From DATKQY01 sp035532475 (GTDB taxonomy: Bacteria > Actinomycetota > Acidimicrobiia > Acidimicrobiales > Bog-793): a stretch of DNA of 64,000 bases. The stretch's first letter is position 1, and each line of letters opens with the position of its first letter. This document shows, one piece after another, positions 43,023-51,880 of the stretch. A program made the translations under genes and the position numbers. The stretch covers positions 67,626-131,625 of the forward strand of contig DATKQY010000045.1 in assembly GCA_035532475.1 (NCBI GenBank). The letters run 5' to 3'. The notes under the pieces are model-generated. The model made no database searches and was not told the DNA's origin. It was given only the letters and a program-made list of their open reading frames with translations.

Positions 43023-43922
43023 ATGCGAGCACTGGTCGTCGACCACGCCGCCCCGGGGCGCCTCGCGATCGCGGAGGTCCCCGAGCCCGCCCCCGGACCC
43101 GGCGAGGTGCTCGTCGCCGTGGCGGCGTTCTCGCTCAACCACGGGGAGCTCCCGCGCGAGGGCGCTCCCGAAGGCGTCGTGCCCGGTTGGGACGCCGCTG
43201 GGAGCGTGCTGCAGGCCGCCGCGAACGGCAGCGGCCCGAAGGCCGGCGACCGCGTGGCCACCCACGGCCCGCGCGGCGGCTTCGCCGAACGTCGCGCCGT
43301 GCGCGTCGGCAATGTCGCGGTGCTCCCCGCGGACCTGTCCCTCGAAGACGCCTCGGCGCTGCCGGTCGCCGGCGTCACCGCGCTGAGGGCCCTGCGGGCG
43401 TCGGGCGCGCTCCTCGGGCGCCGGGTCCTCGTCACCGGCGCTTCGGGGGGTGTCGGGCGCTTCGCGGTCCAGCTGGCGCGCCGAGCCGGCGCCGAGGTGG
43501 TGGCGCTCGTCGGCAGCCCCGAGCGGGGCGAGGGGCTCGCCGAGCTCGGGGCCACGGAGATCGTGACGACCCTGGACGGCATCGCGCCGGTCCACGCCGT
43601 CGTGGAGACGGTCGGCGGTGCGACGCTCGTCGCCGCCTTCGCGCTGCTCGAGGCGGGAGGGTTCCTGCAGTCGATCGGCGCCGCCTCGCACGAGCCGGCA
43701 CTCTTCGCACCCGGGGCGACGATCGGGCCGGCGAAGTACCTCGCGGCGTTCACGATGGGCACCGACGTCGGACAGGACCTGTCGTACCTGGCCCGGCTCG
43801 CCTCGGCTGGTGAGCTCGACCCGCAGGTCGACTGGCGGGGCGACTGGACGAGCGTCGGCGCGGCCGTCGAGCTCCTGCTCGGGCGGAGGATCCGCGGCAA
43901 GGCGGTGCTCACCGTCTCGTAG
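43023..43922 (+). CDS. Zinc-independent quinone oxidoreductase-like MDR protein
   Basis: A 299-residue medium-chain reductase. ALVVDHAAPGRLAIAEVPEPAPGPGEVLVAV opens the GroES-like domain, GWDAAGSVLQAA follows, and the Rossmann fold has VLVTGASGGVGRFAVQLARRAGAEVVALVG. No zinc cysteines are present, so it belongs with the NADPH-dependent quinone reductase/zeta-crystallin group. It is a little shorter than the usual 320-330 residues. CAGGAGG lies before ATG 43023. Physiological substrate unknown; the following orphan gene is close enough to be co-transcribed. Confidence 0.88.
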   Translation: MRALVVDHAAPGRLAIAEVPEPAPGPGEVLVAVAAFSLNHGELPREGAPEGVVPGWDAAGSVLQAAANGSGPKAGDRVATHGPRGGFAERRAVRVGNVAVLPADLSLEDASALPVAGVTALRALRASGALLGRRVLVTGASGGVGRFAVQLARRAGAEVVALVGSPERGEGLAELGATEIVTTLDGIAPVHAVVETVGGATLVAAFALLEAGGFLQSIGAASHEPALFAPGATIGPAKYLAAFTMGTDVGQDLSYLARLASAGELDPQVDWRGDWTSVGAAVELLLGRRIRGKAVLTVS

Positions 43923-43928
43923 GCACCC

Positions 43929-44792
43929 GTGGCCCTCGCCGGTCGGGCGCCGGTCGGAGCGGCGCATTGGTGCCGTCGTCCCATGCTGGTGCACACCAGC
44001 GCATCTGTCGTGATCTGTGACGTCGCCTGCGTTGACGGCGCGCCGCACCTCCGCGAGTGTTGGCCGGTGCGCCCCGGTCCGCCCGCAAACGAGCAGCCCG
44101 CGCGAGCCCCCGTCGAGCTCGCGCACTGGGAGGTGGAGCCAGACGTCCTCGCCTCCGAGGGGGAGACGGTCGACGAGCTGCTGGTCGCCATGGGCTTCAT
44201 CGACGACGCCGGGCTGCGCTCGGCGTGGCGCTTCCTCCCCGAGCGAGGATGGAGGCTCATCTACGAGGACCTCGCGGCGCGCGTCTATGCCGCGCCCGAG
44301 GCCGAGCCGCCGGGGACCTGGTCCCTCGTGCACCTGGTGGTGCAGGGTGGGATCTGGAGCTACGCGGCGACTGTTCGCGAGGTGGTCGTCCGCCCGGGCA
44401 GGGCGACGAGGCGCAAGGACGTCGACCTCGTCTGGCCCGAGACGACCGTGTTCACGGCGGGCACCACGCCGAAGCTGTTCGCATCCCTCGTCAACACCTC
44501 GACCAGGACATGGCGGGGCGATTCCGGCGAGCTGCTCCACGTCGTCGCGTACCTGGCGGACCTGCCCTCGGGCCGCCGGCTCCTTGCATCGCGCTGGGTG
44601 GGGTTCTCCCCGAAGTGGGACGGATCCGACGATCTCGTCGTCATCCCGCCGGGCGGATCGGCGCGGCTGCCGGCCACCCTCGCCACCCTCTGGCCCGAGC
44701 GGATCAGCCCCGGCCTCTACGGCATCGTCGGCCACCTCGCGCGTCTCGACCTCACCTCGTCGACCGGGCTCGTCTCGATCCTCGCCCCCTGA
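43929..44792 (+). CDS. Hypothetical protein, no recognised family
   Basis: A frame of 287 codons with coding-like composition and no motif I can name. From about residue 60 it reads like a folded soluble domain: ELAHWEVEPDVLASEGETV, AWRFLPERGWRLIYEDLAAR, a WSLVHLVVQGGIWSYAA strand pattern, and LVNTSTRTWRGDSGELLHVVAYLADL. There is no signal peptide or membrane helix. The beginning is uncertain: GTG 43929, ATG 43983 and GTG 44067 are all in frame, and none has a strong ribosome-binding site. It follows the MDR reductase by 6 nt, suggesting an operon. A weak hairpin (44799-44817) follows. Confidence 0.6.
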   Translation: MALAGRAPVGAAHWCRRPMLVHTSASVVICDVACVDGAPHLRECWPVRPGPPANEQPARAPVELAHWEVEPDVLASEGETVDELLVAMGFIDDAGLRSAWRFLPERGWRLIYEDLAARVYAAPEAEPPGTWSLVHLVVQGGIWSYAATVREVVVRPGRATRRKDVDLVWPETTVFTAGTTPKLFASLVNTSTRTWRGDSGELLHVVAYLADLPSGRRLLASRWVGFSPKWDGSDDLVVIPPGGSARLPATLATLWPERISPGLYGIVGHLARLDLTSSTGLVSILAP

Positions 44793-44798
44793 GGCCGC

Positions 44799-44817
44799 AG
44801 CCGGGGAAGGGCCGGCT
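44799..44817 (+). terminator. Hairpin after the orphan gene
   Basis: AGCCGG (44799-44804) pairs with CCGGCT (44812-44817), 7 nt past the stop. Six-bp GC stem without a T run. Confidence 0.35.
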
Positions 44818-44924
44818 CGTCCCCCTGACGGCGACCCGCACCTCGCCGCGACGATGTCCGCCCGTTGCCGCGATGATGATGGTGGTGGTGGCTGCGATGT
44901 GCGGCGCCCCCGAGGAGGCAGGCG

Positions 44925-45131
44925 ATGAGCGACCCAGTGGACGATCTCCCGATCATCGAGGAGCCCGAGCCGTTCCCGCCCGAAGACGTGGCCGACGTCG
45001 CGCCGCGTGACAGCGAGGTCGACTTCGACGACGAGACCGAGGACGATCAGCTCCCCCTCGACACGCTCGAGGCGCGCGAGGTCGGGGTGCTGCTCGACGA
45101 CCCCGAGCGGCTGTCCGACGAGGAGGGGTAG
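44925..45131 (+). CDS. Small highly acidic protein, function unknown
   Basis: A 68-residue protein with about one third Asp/Glu and almost no basic residues (for example VDFDDETEDDQLPLDTLEAR). GAGGAGG precedes ATG 44925, supporting real translation. It has no hydrophobic core, so it is probably disordered. It is convergent with clpP. No family recognised. Confidence 0.6.
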   Translation: MSDPVDDLPIIEEPEPFPPEDVADVAPRDSEVDFDDETEDDQLPLDTLEAREVGVLLDDPERLSDEEG

Positions 45132-45190
45132 CCGGCGGCACGGGTCGCCCTGGCGCGCCGCCGTCCCCGGCGTTCAGCGGCCCTCGGTGC

Positions 45191-45826
45191 TCAGTTGGCG
45201 ACCGCCAGCTCGTCGAGGAGCGTCGCGACCCCGCGGCGCGCTGCGATGACCTCGTCGATCAGCCCGTACTCCTTCGCCTCGGCTGCGGTCAGGTAGTAGT
45301 CGCGGTCGATGTCCCGCTCGACCTGCTCGACCGGCCGGCCGGAATGGAAGGCGATGATCTCGGCCATCCGCCGGGTCATCGAGAGCACCTCGCGAAGGTG
45401 GATCTCCATGTCGCGAGGTGCCCCCCGGGTGCCGGCCGAGCCCTGGTGGATCATGATCTTCGAGGAGGGAAGCGCGAGGCGCTTGCCCGTCGCGCCGCCG
45501 GAGAGCACCATCGCCGCCGCGGACATCGCCATCCCGACGCAGATCGTCGAGACCTCGCAGCGGACGTGCTGCATCACGTCGTAGATCGCCATCCCCGCGT
45601 AGGCGAGGCCGCCGGGCGAGTTGATGTAGAGCGAGATGTCCTGGTCGGGATCTTGGGCCTCCAGGTAGAGGATCTCCGCGACGAGAAGGTTCGCGATGTC
45701 GTCGTCGACCTCTTGGCCGAGGAAGACGATCCGCTCCCGCAAGAGGAGCGAGTAGATGTCAAATGCCCGCTCGCCCCGGGCCGACGACTCGAGCACCGTT
45801 GGGATGACCGACTGTCGGAGCGGCAC
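45191..45826 (-). CDS. clpP: ATP-dependent Clp protease proteolytic subunit (active)
   Basis: A 211-residue ClpP serine peptidase. The fold signature FDIYSLLLRERIVFLGQEVDD opens the core. The triad is intact: Ser in CVGMAMSAAAM, His in IMIHQGSAG, Asp in ERDIDRDYYLTAAEA. The oxyanion-side motif is G-M-A-M-S rather than the usual G-Q-A-A-S. GTG 45826 has GGGAGG four nt upstream; the longer open frame before it is probably untranslated. It is divergent from an XRE regulator and a triad-less ClpP paralogue. No clpX or second active clpP adjoins it, so it looks like an accessory ClpP, like Streptomyces clpP3/clpP4, which are controlled by the XRE protein PopR. Confidence 0.9.
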   Translation of the reverse strand: MPLRQSVIPTVLESSARGERAFDIYSLLLRERIVFLGQEVDDDIANLLVAEILYLEAQDPDQDISLYINSPGGLAYAGMAIYDVMQHVRCEVSTICVGMAMSAAAMVLSGGATGKRLALPSSKIMIHQGSAGTRGAPRDMEIHLREVLSMTRRMAEIIAFHSGRPVEQVERDIDRDYYLTAAEAKEYGLIDEVIAARRGVATLLDELAVAN

Positions 45827-45861
45827 CGCTCCTCCCTTCCCGGCGCGGACGCCGTGTCTCG

Positions 45862-45901
45862 GATATCGCACCAACGATATCGCGAATACGAGATAGTCTC
45901 G
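45862..45901. promoter_or_regulatory. Divergent clpP / xre control region with direct and inverted repeats
   Basis: GATATCGC occurs twice with 14-bp spacing (45862-45869, 45876-45883), followed by an inverted repeat CGAGA-TAG-TCTCG (45889-45901). The stretch is AT-rich for this genome and lies between the two divergent starts. It is a plausible operator for the adjacent XRE protein. Confidence 0.5.
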
Positions 45902-45977
45902 CGGCGGAAGGCGCGCCGCGCCGTACGATTTTGCCGGCGCCGGCGCCCCAGCCCGTGGGCGAGGAGGTCTGCCGATC

Positions 45978-46235
45978 GTGAGCGAGCGCGAGTCGGTGTT
46001 CCCCGGATTCCGGGAGATGTCAGCGCGCCGAGGTGAGCTCGCGGCAACGCTCGTCGCACGGCGCCGCTCGCTCGGGCTGTCCCAGACCGAGGTCGCCGCA
46101 CGGATGGGGACCTCCCAGTCCGCGGTGGCCCGGCTGGAGTCCGGCGACGCCGACATTCGGCTCTCCACCCTCGAGCGCTATGTCGCCGCGCTCGGCGAAC
46201 GGCTCGGCTGGAAGCTCGAGGAGAGGCCCGAATGA
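45978..46235 (+). CDS. Small XRE-family helix-turn-helix regulator
   Basis: An 85-residue single-domain Cro/C1-type DNA-binding protein: LVARRRSLGLSQTEVAARMG, then TSQSAVARLESGDADIRLSTLERYVAALG, the canonical five-helix HTH_3. Its stop overlaps the start of the inactive ClpP paralogue by ATGA, and it is divergent from the active clpP. In Streptomyces the XRE regulators ClgR and PopR control clp genes, so this protein likely regulates both sides of the gap. It lacks the usual C-terminal degradation tag of those activators. Confidence 0.88.
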   Translation: MSERESVFPGFREMSARRGELAATLVARRRSLGLSQTEVAARMGTSQSAVARLESGDADIRLSTLERYVAALGERLGWKLEERPE

Positions 46236-46885
46236 GGGGCGACGCCCGCACGCCGGGCCCGCCGCCGGGCCCGCCAGCGCGACCCGAGGACGTGCAGCTG
46301 GCGGTGCGCGCCAGGCTGTACCAGCGGAGGACGGTCGTCGTCTGGGGGCGCCTTGACGATCTCGTGGCGGGAGACGTCGCAGCGGAGCTGATGACCCTTG
46401 ACGCCCTCGGTGACGAGCCGATCGAGCTCGCCATCTCGAGCGCCGGCGGGACGCTCGACGCGGCGCTCGCCCTGGTCGACGTCATCGACCTGCTCGGGGT
46501 GCCGGTCCACGCGACCTGCCTCGGTCAGCTGGAGGGGCCGCCCGTCGCGGTCCTGGCCGTCTGCGCGAGGCGGGTTGCGGCACCCCACGCGCGGTTCCGC
46601 CTGGTCGAGGAGCCGGTGGAGCTGGCCGGCGCCCCGGGCGACCTTGAGTCGTTCGTGCGCGACCATCGGGCGCGCCTCGGCGCGTTCGCCCGGCGGGTCG
46701 CCGAGGCGACGGGCCGTCACCGCCCCGACGAGGTCGCGGCCGACTTCGCTGCCGGGAGGTTCCTGAGCGCCGAGGAGGCCGTCCGCTACGGGCTCGTCGA
46801 CGAGGTGGGCAGGCCCGACGCGCGCTTGGTGCGCCTCCCGCGGGCCGGCCGAGCCCCGGGGTTCGGCTTCCGCGCTCGCGACTGA
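46232..46885 (+). CDS. ClpP-fold protein lacking the entire catalytic triad
   Basis: A 217-residue ClpP-superfamily protein with preserved fold signals: YQRRTVVVWGRLDDLVAGDV, PIELAISSAGGTLDAALALVDVI, VPVHATCLGQ, and the C-terminal FLSAEEAVRYGLVDEVG, nearly identical to real ClpP. By alignment to E. coli ClpP the active-site positions are changed. The Ser segment C-x-G-Q-A-A-S reads CLGQLEG (Ser to Gly), the His segment M-I-H-Q-P reads LVEEP (His to Glu), and R-D-R-F reads AGRF (Asp to Gly). It should form ClpP-like rings but not cleave, as ClpR does in cyanobacteria. It is coupled to the XRE gene. Confidence 0.87.
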   Translation: MRGDARTPGPPPGPPARPEDVQLAVRARLYQRRTVVVWGRLDDLVAGDVAAELMTLDALGDEPIELAISSAGGTLDAALALVDVIDLLGVPVHATCLGQLEGPPVAVLAVCARRVAAPHARFRLVEEPVELAGAPGDLESFVRDHRARLGAFARRVAEATGRHRPDEVAADFAAGRFLSAEEAVRYGLVDEVGRPDARLVRLPRAGRAPGFGFRARD

Positions 46886-46997
46886 GCTGGGCCGCCGCGC
46901 GGCGGCCACGCGGCGGGTCCTGGCGCCGCGGCGCTCCCGCCGGGGCCGCGAGCAGCACGGTTCGCATGGCCGCGACGCACGCAGCTACCCTCCGGTC

Positions 46998-47138
46998 ATG
47001 CCTGCCCTGCCCGAGTCACCGACGATCTGGCGCTGCTCCCTCTGCGGCGCGTTGGTCCATCCGGCGCATGACGAGACCCCGGTGGCGTGGTGCTCGCGCT
47101 GCGGCCGTGCGAGCGAAGCGCGCCGCGACGGGCCCTGA
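46998..47138 (+). CDS. Small zinc-ribbon protein
   Basis: A 46-residue frame with two CxxC knuckles (WRCSLCGAL and WCSRCGRAS) 17 residues apart, typical of a mini zinc ribbon. It ends in a short basic tail. It lies 112 nt after the ClpP-like gene on the same strand. No clear ribosome-binding site is visible, so the start is tentative. The following 47139-47317 holds no gene. Confidence 0.55.
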   Translation: MPALPESPTIWRCSLCGALVHPAHDETPVAWCSRCGRASEARRDGP

Positions 47139-47317
47139 GCACGAGCGCTCCGACCGGAGCCGAGGCGCGGGTCCTGGTGGCGGGGCCCGGCGGCGGGAGT
47201 CGTGAAGCAGCCGTGGCCGCACCCGTGCCGGCGGCGGAACGGCTCGGCTCGACGGCGGTCAGCGGCCCGGGTGGCCGGACGGCGGTCGCGAGCGCGATCC
47301 GACGCACCTCGCTCTCC

Positions 47318-48247
47318 TCACGGGCAGCGCATGTGGAGGCGCACGACGCTGCCGCTCGGGAACGTCCGCACCTGCACGAGATCGCACAGCTGGTTGGCGA
47401 GCCACAGCCCGCGTCCGGACTCGCCGTCCTTCGGTGGGAAGCTTCTGCCCGCCAACGGCTCCTCGATCTGCCCGGCGTCTCGGATCTCGCAGACGACCGC
47501 GCCCCCGTCGCTCCACAGCCGCAACGCGCCGTGCCCGCCGCCGTGGCGCAAGCTGTTCGTGGCGACCTCGTTGACCGCGAGGACGAGGTCCTTCGTCCGT
47601 GAGGCGCCGAGGCCGCAGCGCTCGGCGTAGCTGGCGACGAGCGAGCGCAACGACCCGAGCGGGCCGTGCCCGAAGGTCAGGGAGACGACGGGGACCAGCG
47701 GCTCGACCAGCGGCTCGGCGAAGGGGCCGATGGCCGCTCCGATGCCCAGGTACTCGTCGTTGGCCTGGTGCGTGCCGCCCGCCGAGAGGTAGGGGTGCCT
47801 GCGCCTGGCCCCGGCGACGACGTCGGGATCGAGTGCTGTGACGTCATAGGTGCACAGCAGCCGCCAGGCGGGCGCGCCGGCGAAGGCGAGGTTGAGGAGC
47901 GACTCGTGGCGCTGGCACTCGACGAGCTCGGCCGGGCTGCGCCCGGCGAACGCCGGCTCGGCGACGCCCCGACCAGGCCCGCCGGCGGCGTCGCAGTCCT
48001 CGGCGAAGGCGCGCCAGAGCGGGATGAGGCGCGCCGGGTTGGCCCCGATCACGTCCATGTCGGCGAAGCGGACCCCGTCGCCCTCGCGCCTGAGCGCTCG
48101 GCGCAGCAGCTCCGTCTTCGCCGCCCCGAGGGACACGAGGACCGGCTCTCCGGCGGCGAGACCTGCTCGGACGTACGCGGCCACGGCGTCGACGAACTCG
48201 TCCGCTCCCGCGTAGAGGAGCGCCTCGTGCAGGAAGCCGTCCTCCAT
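47318..48247 (-). CDS. MEDS-domain protein with anti-sigma-type (RsbW/HATPase) kinase domain
   Basis: A 309-residue cytoplasmic protein. Residues about 1-180 match the MEDS (methanogen/methylotroph DcmR sensory) domain: HEALLYAGADEFVDAVAAYVRAGLAAGEPVLV, ADMDVIGANPARLIPLW, and ECQRHESLLNLAFAG, WRLLCTYD. Residues about 215-305 form a GHKL ATPase of the RsbW type: DLVLAVNEVATNSLRHGGG (N-box), CEIRDAGQ and GRGLWLANQLCDLVQV. This pairing is common in actinobacterial stress signalling, where such proteins bind or phosphorylate anti-anti-sigma factors. ATG 48247 has GGAGC six nt upstream. No sigma factor is adjacent. Confidence 0.87.
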   Translation of the reverse strand: MEDGFLHEALLYAGADEFVDAVAAYVRAGLAAGEPVLVSLGAAKTELLRRALRREGDGVRFADMDVIGANPARLIPLWRAFAEDCDAAGGPGRGVAEPAFAGRSPAELVECQRHESLLNLAFAGAPAWRLLCTYDVTALDPDVVAGARRRHPYLSAGGTHQANDEYLGIGAAIGPFAEPLVEPLVPVVSLTFGHGPLGSLRSLVASYAERCGLGASRTKDLVLAVNEVATNSLRHGGGHGALRLWSDGGAVVCEIRDAGQIEEPLAGRSFPPKDGESGRGLWLANQLCDLVQVRTFPSGSVVRLHMRCP

Positions 48248-48561
48248 CAGGTGCTCCGGTCCGTAGGCGGCGGCGCTCCGGCCGCTCAACGCGCGCCCCG
48301 CGGCGATGGTTGAGGGTCCGGGCCGGCGGCGTGGCGGCCGCGAACCCGGGTCACCGGTGTCAACGACGCGGCCAACGCTTGAGCATGCCTGGACCTCCCA
48401 AACCACCGCCGGGCCGCGAAAGAACCCCGGCCTCTGATCTCGTGCAGGCCTAGAGCATCCCCCCCAGAGCCCGGCGGTGCGGGTTTGCCCACCTCGGAGC
48501 CTGTTGAAACACGTCCACCGTGCGTCACGCGGCCGCCCGCGTCGGCCAGGCGCCGCCACAC
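48248..48561. other. Spacer between luxR-type and MEDS kinase genes
   Basis: No gene supported. A TTGACA hexamer occurs on the minus strand (48358-48363), upstream of the MEDS gene, but no matching -10 is evident. Confidence 0.35.
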
Positions 48562-50988
48562 TCAGGAGCCGAGGCCCAGCTGGTGGGCGATGCCGGCAGC
48601 CTGGACACGACCGGACACCCCCAGCTTTCGCAGGATGTTCGAGACGTGCACCCCGGCCGTGCCCGGGCTGATGCTCAGCTCCCGGCCGATCTGTCGGTTG
48701 GTGAGTCCCTGGCCGACGAGTCGGAGCACGTCGACCTCGCGTTCGGTGAGGTCGTAGTCGATCCCGGGGCGCCGTGCCGGAGGCACGCGCGCCACGGACA
48801 GGCCGCGCAGCGCCGCCTCAACGGCCGCTCGCAGGCCGAGTGCCTGGCCGCGGCCCCACGCCTCGGCAAACGCGGCCGGACCGAGCGCGGCCTCGAGCGA
48901 CCGGCAGGTCGTGAGGTGGCGGTCGAGCTCGACTGGCGGGACCGGGGTGCCGAGCGCGTCGCGAAGCTCGCCGCAGGCACCGAGCAGCACCGTCGCCTGC
49001 TCGGGGTCCTCGTGGAGGAGCATCGTCTCGGCGATCGTCTCGAGCACGCTCGCCGCGCGCCAGCGGTCGCCGAGGCCGACGTGGGTGGTGAGGCTCTCGC
49101 GCAGCATGGCGGCGGCGCCGTCCGGGTCGTCCCTGCCGGCGACCTCGGCGAGGAGGTGCAACGACCAGGCGACCCCCTCTTGATAGCCGAGCTCTCTCGA
49201 CTCGTTGAGCGCGGCGCGCAGGAGCTCGGACCCGGCCTGGTCGTCCCCGGCGAGGTGGTGCGCGATGCCGAGGTTGATCCGCGCGGCGGCCGTCTCCTGG
49301 CGCCGGCCGGTCGTGGCGAAGATCGCGAGCGCCCGAGAGCACAGGTCGATCGCGCGTTGAGCGTCCCCCTCGAGCCAGGCGGCGAAGCCGAGGTAGTCCT
49401 CGGAGGCAGCGACGCCGCTCTCGTCGCCGAGCTCGGTCCAGATCGCGAGGGACTGCTCGTGGAGGCGGCGCGCTTCGCCGTAGCGGCCCTGCTCCCGGGC
49501 GATCGACCCGAGGTGCTGGAGCGAGGTGGCGAGCCCGACCCGGTCGCCTTCGCGCTGGAACAGGTCGCGCGCCGCGGTGAGCCGCCCGATCGCCACGTCG
49601 TAGTCGCACTGCAAGAAGGCGAGGACACCGGCCCCCTTCAGCGTCTCGGCACGCACCGCCGGCGTCGTCGCGTCGAGCGCCGCAACGGCCTCCTCCAACC
49701 ACGACCGGGCCTCTTGGTAGTAGCCGCGCCGGTACCAGAACGGCCAGAGCAGTGCGGCGAGGTGGGCACCGACCTCGGGTCGGTCGGGCAGGCTGCGGCG
49801 CAGGACGGTCCGCAGGTTGTCGTGCTCGAGGGAGAGGCGCTCCAGCCAACGGGCCTGGTCCGCACCCTCCAGCGCGCCGCGGGCCTGCCCGGCGAGCTGG
49901 GCGAAGAAGGCCGCGTGGCCCGCGAACGTCTCCGCCTGCTCGCCGCTTTCGGCGAGCTTGTCCGCCGCGTACTGGCGCACCGTCTCGAGCATCCGGTACC
50001 GGTGCTCCGCGCCCCGGTCGGCGACCTGGACCAGCGACTTGTCCACGAGCGCGGCGAGCAGGTCGACGACGTGCTTGCGCTCGACGTCGCCGCCGACGCA
50101 GACGGACTCGACCGCGAGGAGCGAGAAGCTTGCCTGGAAAGCGGCGAGGCGACGGAAGAGCGCCTGCTCGCGTGGCGCAAGGAGGCGGTGGCTCCACTCG
50201 AGCGTCGACTGCAGCGTCTGGTGGCGCGCCGGCGCCGTCCGGCTCGGGTGGCGCATCACCCGGACGTCCTCATCGAGGCGGTCGATGATCTCCGGCAGGC
50301 CGAGGACGTTGACCCGCGCCGCGGCCAGCTCGATGGCGAGCGGAAGGCCGTCGAGGCGCTCGCAGAGCCGGGCCACATCGACGGCGGCGGCGGCCGTCAG
50401 CTCGAAGTCCGGGACGATGGCCCGCGCCCGCTCGACGAACAGCGCGACCGCCTCGGACTCGGCGGCATCCCCCGCGGGCGCGGCGAGCAGGAGCCCTTGG
50501 ACCCTGAAGACCCGCTCGCCCGGAATGGCGAGCACCTCGCGCGACGTTGAGAGCACCTTCAGGCCCGGGCTGGCCCGCAGCCACTCCTCGATCAGGCCGG
50601 CGCACTCGTCGGCCACGTGCTCGCAGTTGTCGAGCACGAGGAGCGCGCTGCGCTGGCGGAGGTGCCGGTGCACCGTCGCGATCGGGTCCTCGCCCGGCGT
50701 CTGCTGGACACCGAGCGAGCCGGCGACGACGGCGGCGACGAGCCCCGGACCTGACGCGCCGGCGAGGTCGACCCACCACGCGCCGTCGGCGAAGTCCTCG
50801 GCGGCCAGCTCGGAGACCGCTTGTGCGAGGCGTGTCTTGCCGCAGCCACCCGTCCCGACGAGCGAGAGCAGGCGGGTCGACGGCAAGAGGGCGCTCAGGG
50901 TGTCGAGCTCGCGCTGGCGGCCGACCAGGGTCGCCAGCGCTGCGGGTAGGTTGCCCGCACGCAGCCCTCGGAGCCCGCCGTCGGTCAC
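48562..50988 (-). CDS. Large ATPase-TPR-LuxR transcriptional regulator
   Basis: An 808-residue regulator of the AfsR/LAL-like class. The N-terminal STAND ATPase has VGRQRELDTLSALL, Walker A LVGTGGCGKTRLAQAV and Walker B SALLVLDNCEHV, then GLPLAIELAAARV. The middle is TPR-like helical repeats (for example LATSLQHLGSIAREQGRYGEARRLHEQSLAIW). The C-terminus is a LuxR helix-turn-helix (LTEREVDVLRLVGQGLTNRQ, then IGRELSISPGTAGVHVSNILRKLGV). GTG 50988 follows GGAGGAG. Signal and targets are unknown; ATP hydrolysis probably switches DNA binding. Confidence 0.93.
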   Translation of the reverse strand: MTDGGLRGLRAGNLPAALATLVGRQRELDTLSALLPSTRLLSLVGTGGCGKTRLAQAVSELAAEDFADGAWWVDLAGASGPGLVAAVVAGSLGVQQTPGEDPIATVHRHLRQRSALLVLDNCEHVADECAGLIEEWLRASPGLKVLSTSREVLAIPGERVFRVQGLLLAAPAGDAAESEAVALFVERARAIVPDFELTAAAAVDVARLCERLDGLPLAIELAAARVNVLGLPEIIDRLDEDVRVMRHPSRTAPARHQTLQSTLEWSHRLLAPREQALFRRLAAFQASFSLLAVESVCVGGDVERKHVVDLLAALVDKSLVQVADRGAEHRYRMLETVRQYAADKLAESGEQAETFAGHAAFFAQLAGQARGALEGADQARWLERLSLEHDNLRTVLRRSLPDRPEVGAHLAALLWPFWYRRGYYQEARSWLEEAVAALDATTPAVRAETLKGAGVLAFLQCDYDVAIGRLTAARDLFQREGDRVGLATSLQHLGSIAREQGRYGEARRLHEQSLAIWTELGDESGVAASEDYLGFAAWLEGDAQRAIDLCSRALAIFATTGRRQETAAARINLGIAHHLAGDDQAGSELLRAALNESRELGYQEGVAWSLHLLAEVAGRDDPDGAAAMLRESLTTHVGLGDRWRAASVLETIAETMLLHEDPEQATVLLGACGELRDALGTPVPPVELDRHLTTCRSLEAALGPAAFAEAWGRGQALGLRAAVEAALRGLSVARVPPARRPGIDYDLTEREVDVLRLVGQGLTNRQIGRELSISPGTAGVHVSNILRKLGVSGRVQAAGIAHQLGLGS

Positions 50989-51880
50989 CGCTCCTCCGTC
51001 CCCCGTCGACGCGTGTCGGCCCGCCGCCCTCGTCCCGCCGCTGCGGGGCGCCCACCGACCGTCGGTGACCCGCCAGGGGCGATGTCTCGGTGACGAGCCC
51101 ATCGACGGGGTCCGGCTGACAGACGGCGACCAGCTGGCGTCGTTGTGACGAAAGTAGTCGACGCTCAGCTGAGCGGCCTCGCTCCCCGCCGAGGGTCCTC
51201 GAGAAGATGGGTGCCCGCCCGGACGGCGTCGGGGCGCCCTCGTCGCCCGCGGGCGTCGGGTCGACTGGGTGGCAGCTAGGGCAAGCCCTGCATCATCGCG
51301 ATCTGCTCCTCGCGGCGGAAGCCCTGATGCCAGGCGGACCTCGGTGGCGACCTAGTCGTGCGGGAGCGTGGGATCGCTCCGCTCGACGGCGGCGAGCTCG
51401 AACAGCTTCAGCGCCGCTGGCTGTCATCGCGCCGGACGGAGCGGTGCGTCGGACGCGCCCGGCCCCGGGCAGCCCTCGTGTTGTTGCGCTCATGACGACG
51501 GTGAGACGAGCGTCAATGAGCGCTGAACGGGGACCACGAGGTGCGGGCACGGTGAGGTCCCTGCTGGAGCTTGCCGGTGCAGGTAACGCGACCGACACGG
51601 TCGAGGCTTCGTTAGGACGGGCGCTACCGGGTCCGGCGGGTGGTGCCGGACGCCGCTTGATCCCGCGCCGCCGTCCAGTGGGACCTGTGGTGCCGCCCTT
51701 GGCGGCGAGCGCCGACGCCGACGTCGTCAGCGCTCGCCGACCGGGCGTGCGGGAACCGGTGCACCTGGCCGAAGGCCGGTGTTCGACACTCGGCCGTGTG
51801 CGGCTCCTTGCGATCTCGTGACGACGCGCACCCAGCTCTCGCCCCGACGCCACCGTCGTGCGGGCCAGGTGGCGTCCGCA
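50989..51880. other. Gene-poor decayed stretch
   Basis: About 890 nt without a supportable gene. Two short minus-strand stretches look like C-terminal ends of lost genes: one reads ALKLFELAAVERSDPTLPHD before a stop near 51355, the other WHQGFRREEQIAMMQGLP before a stop near 51280. Each is cut off upstream by stops. I read the area as remnants. Confidence 0.4.

Noticed and set aside
41129..44260. 1043-codon minus-strand frame opposite dnaE2 and following genes
   Set aside because: Spans several unrelated genes in antisense and shows no domain; shadow frame.
51207..51821. 204-codon plus-strand frame in the decayed stretch
   Set aside because: No motif, no ribosome-binding site, composition like translated noncoding GC-rich DNA.
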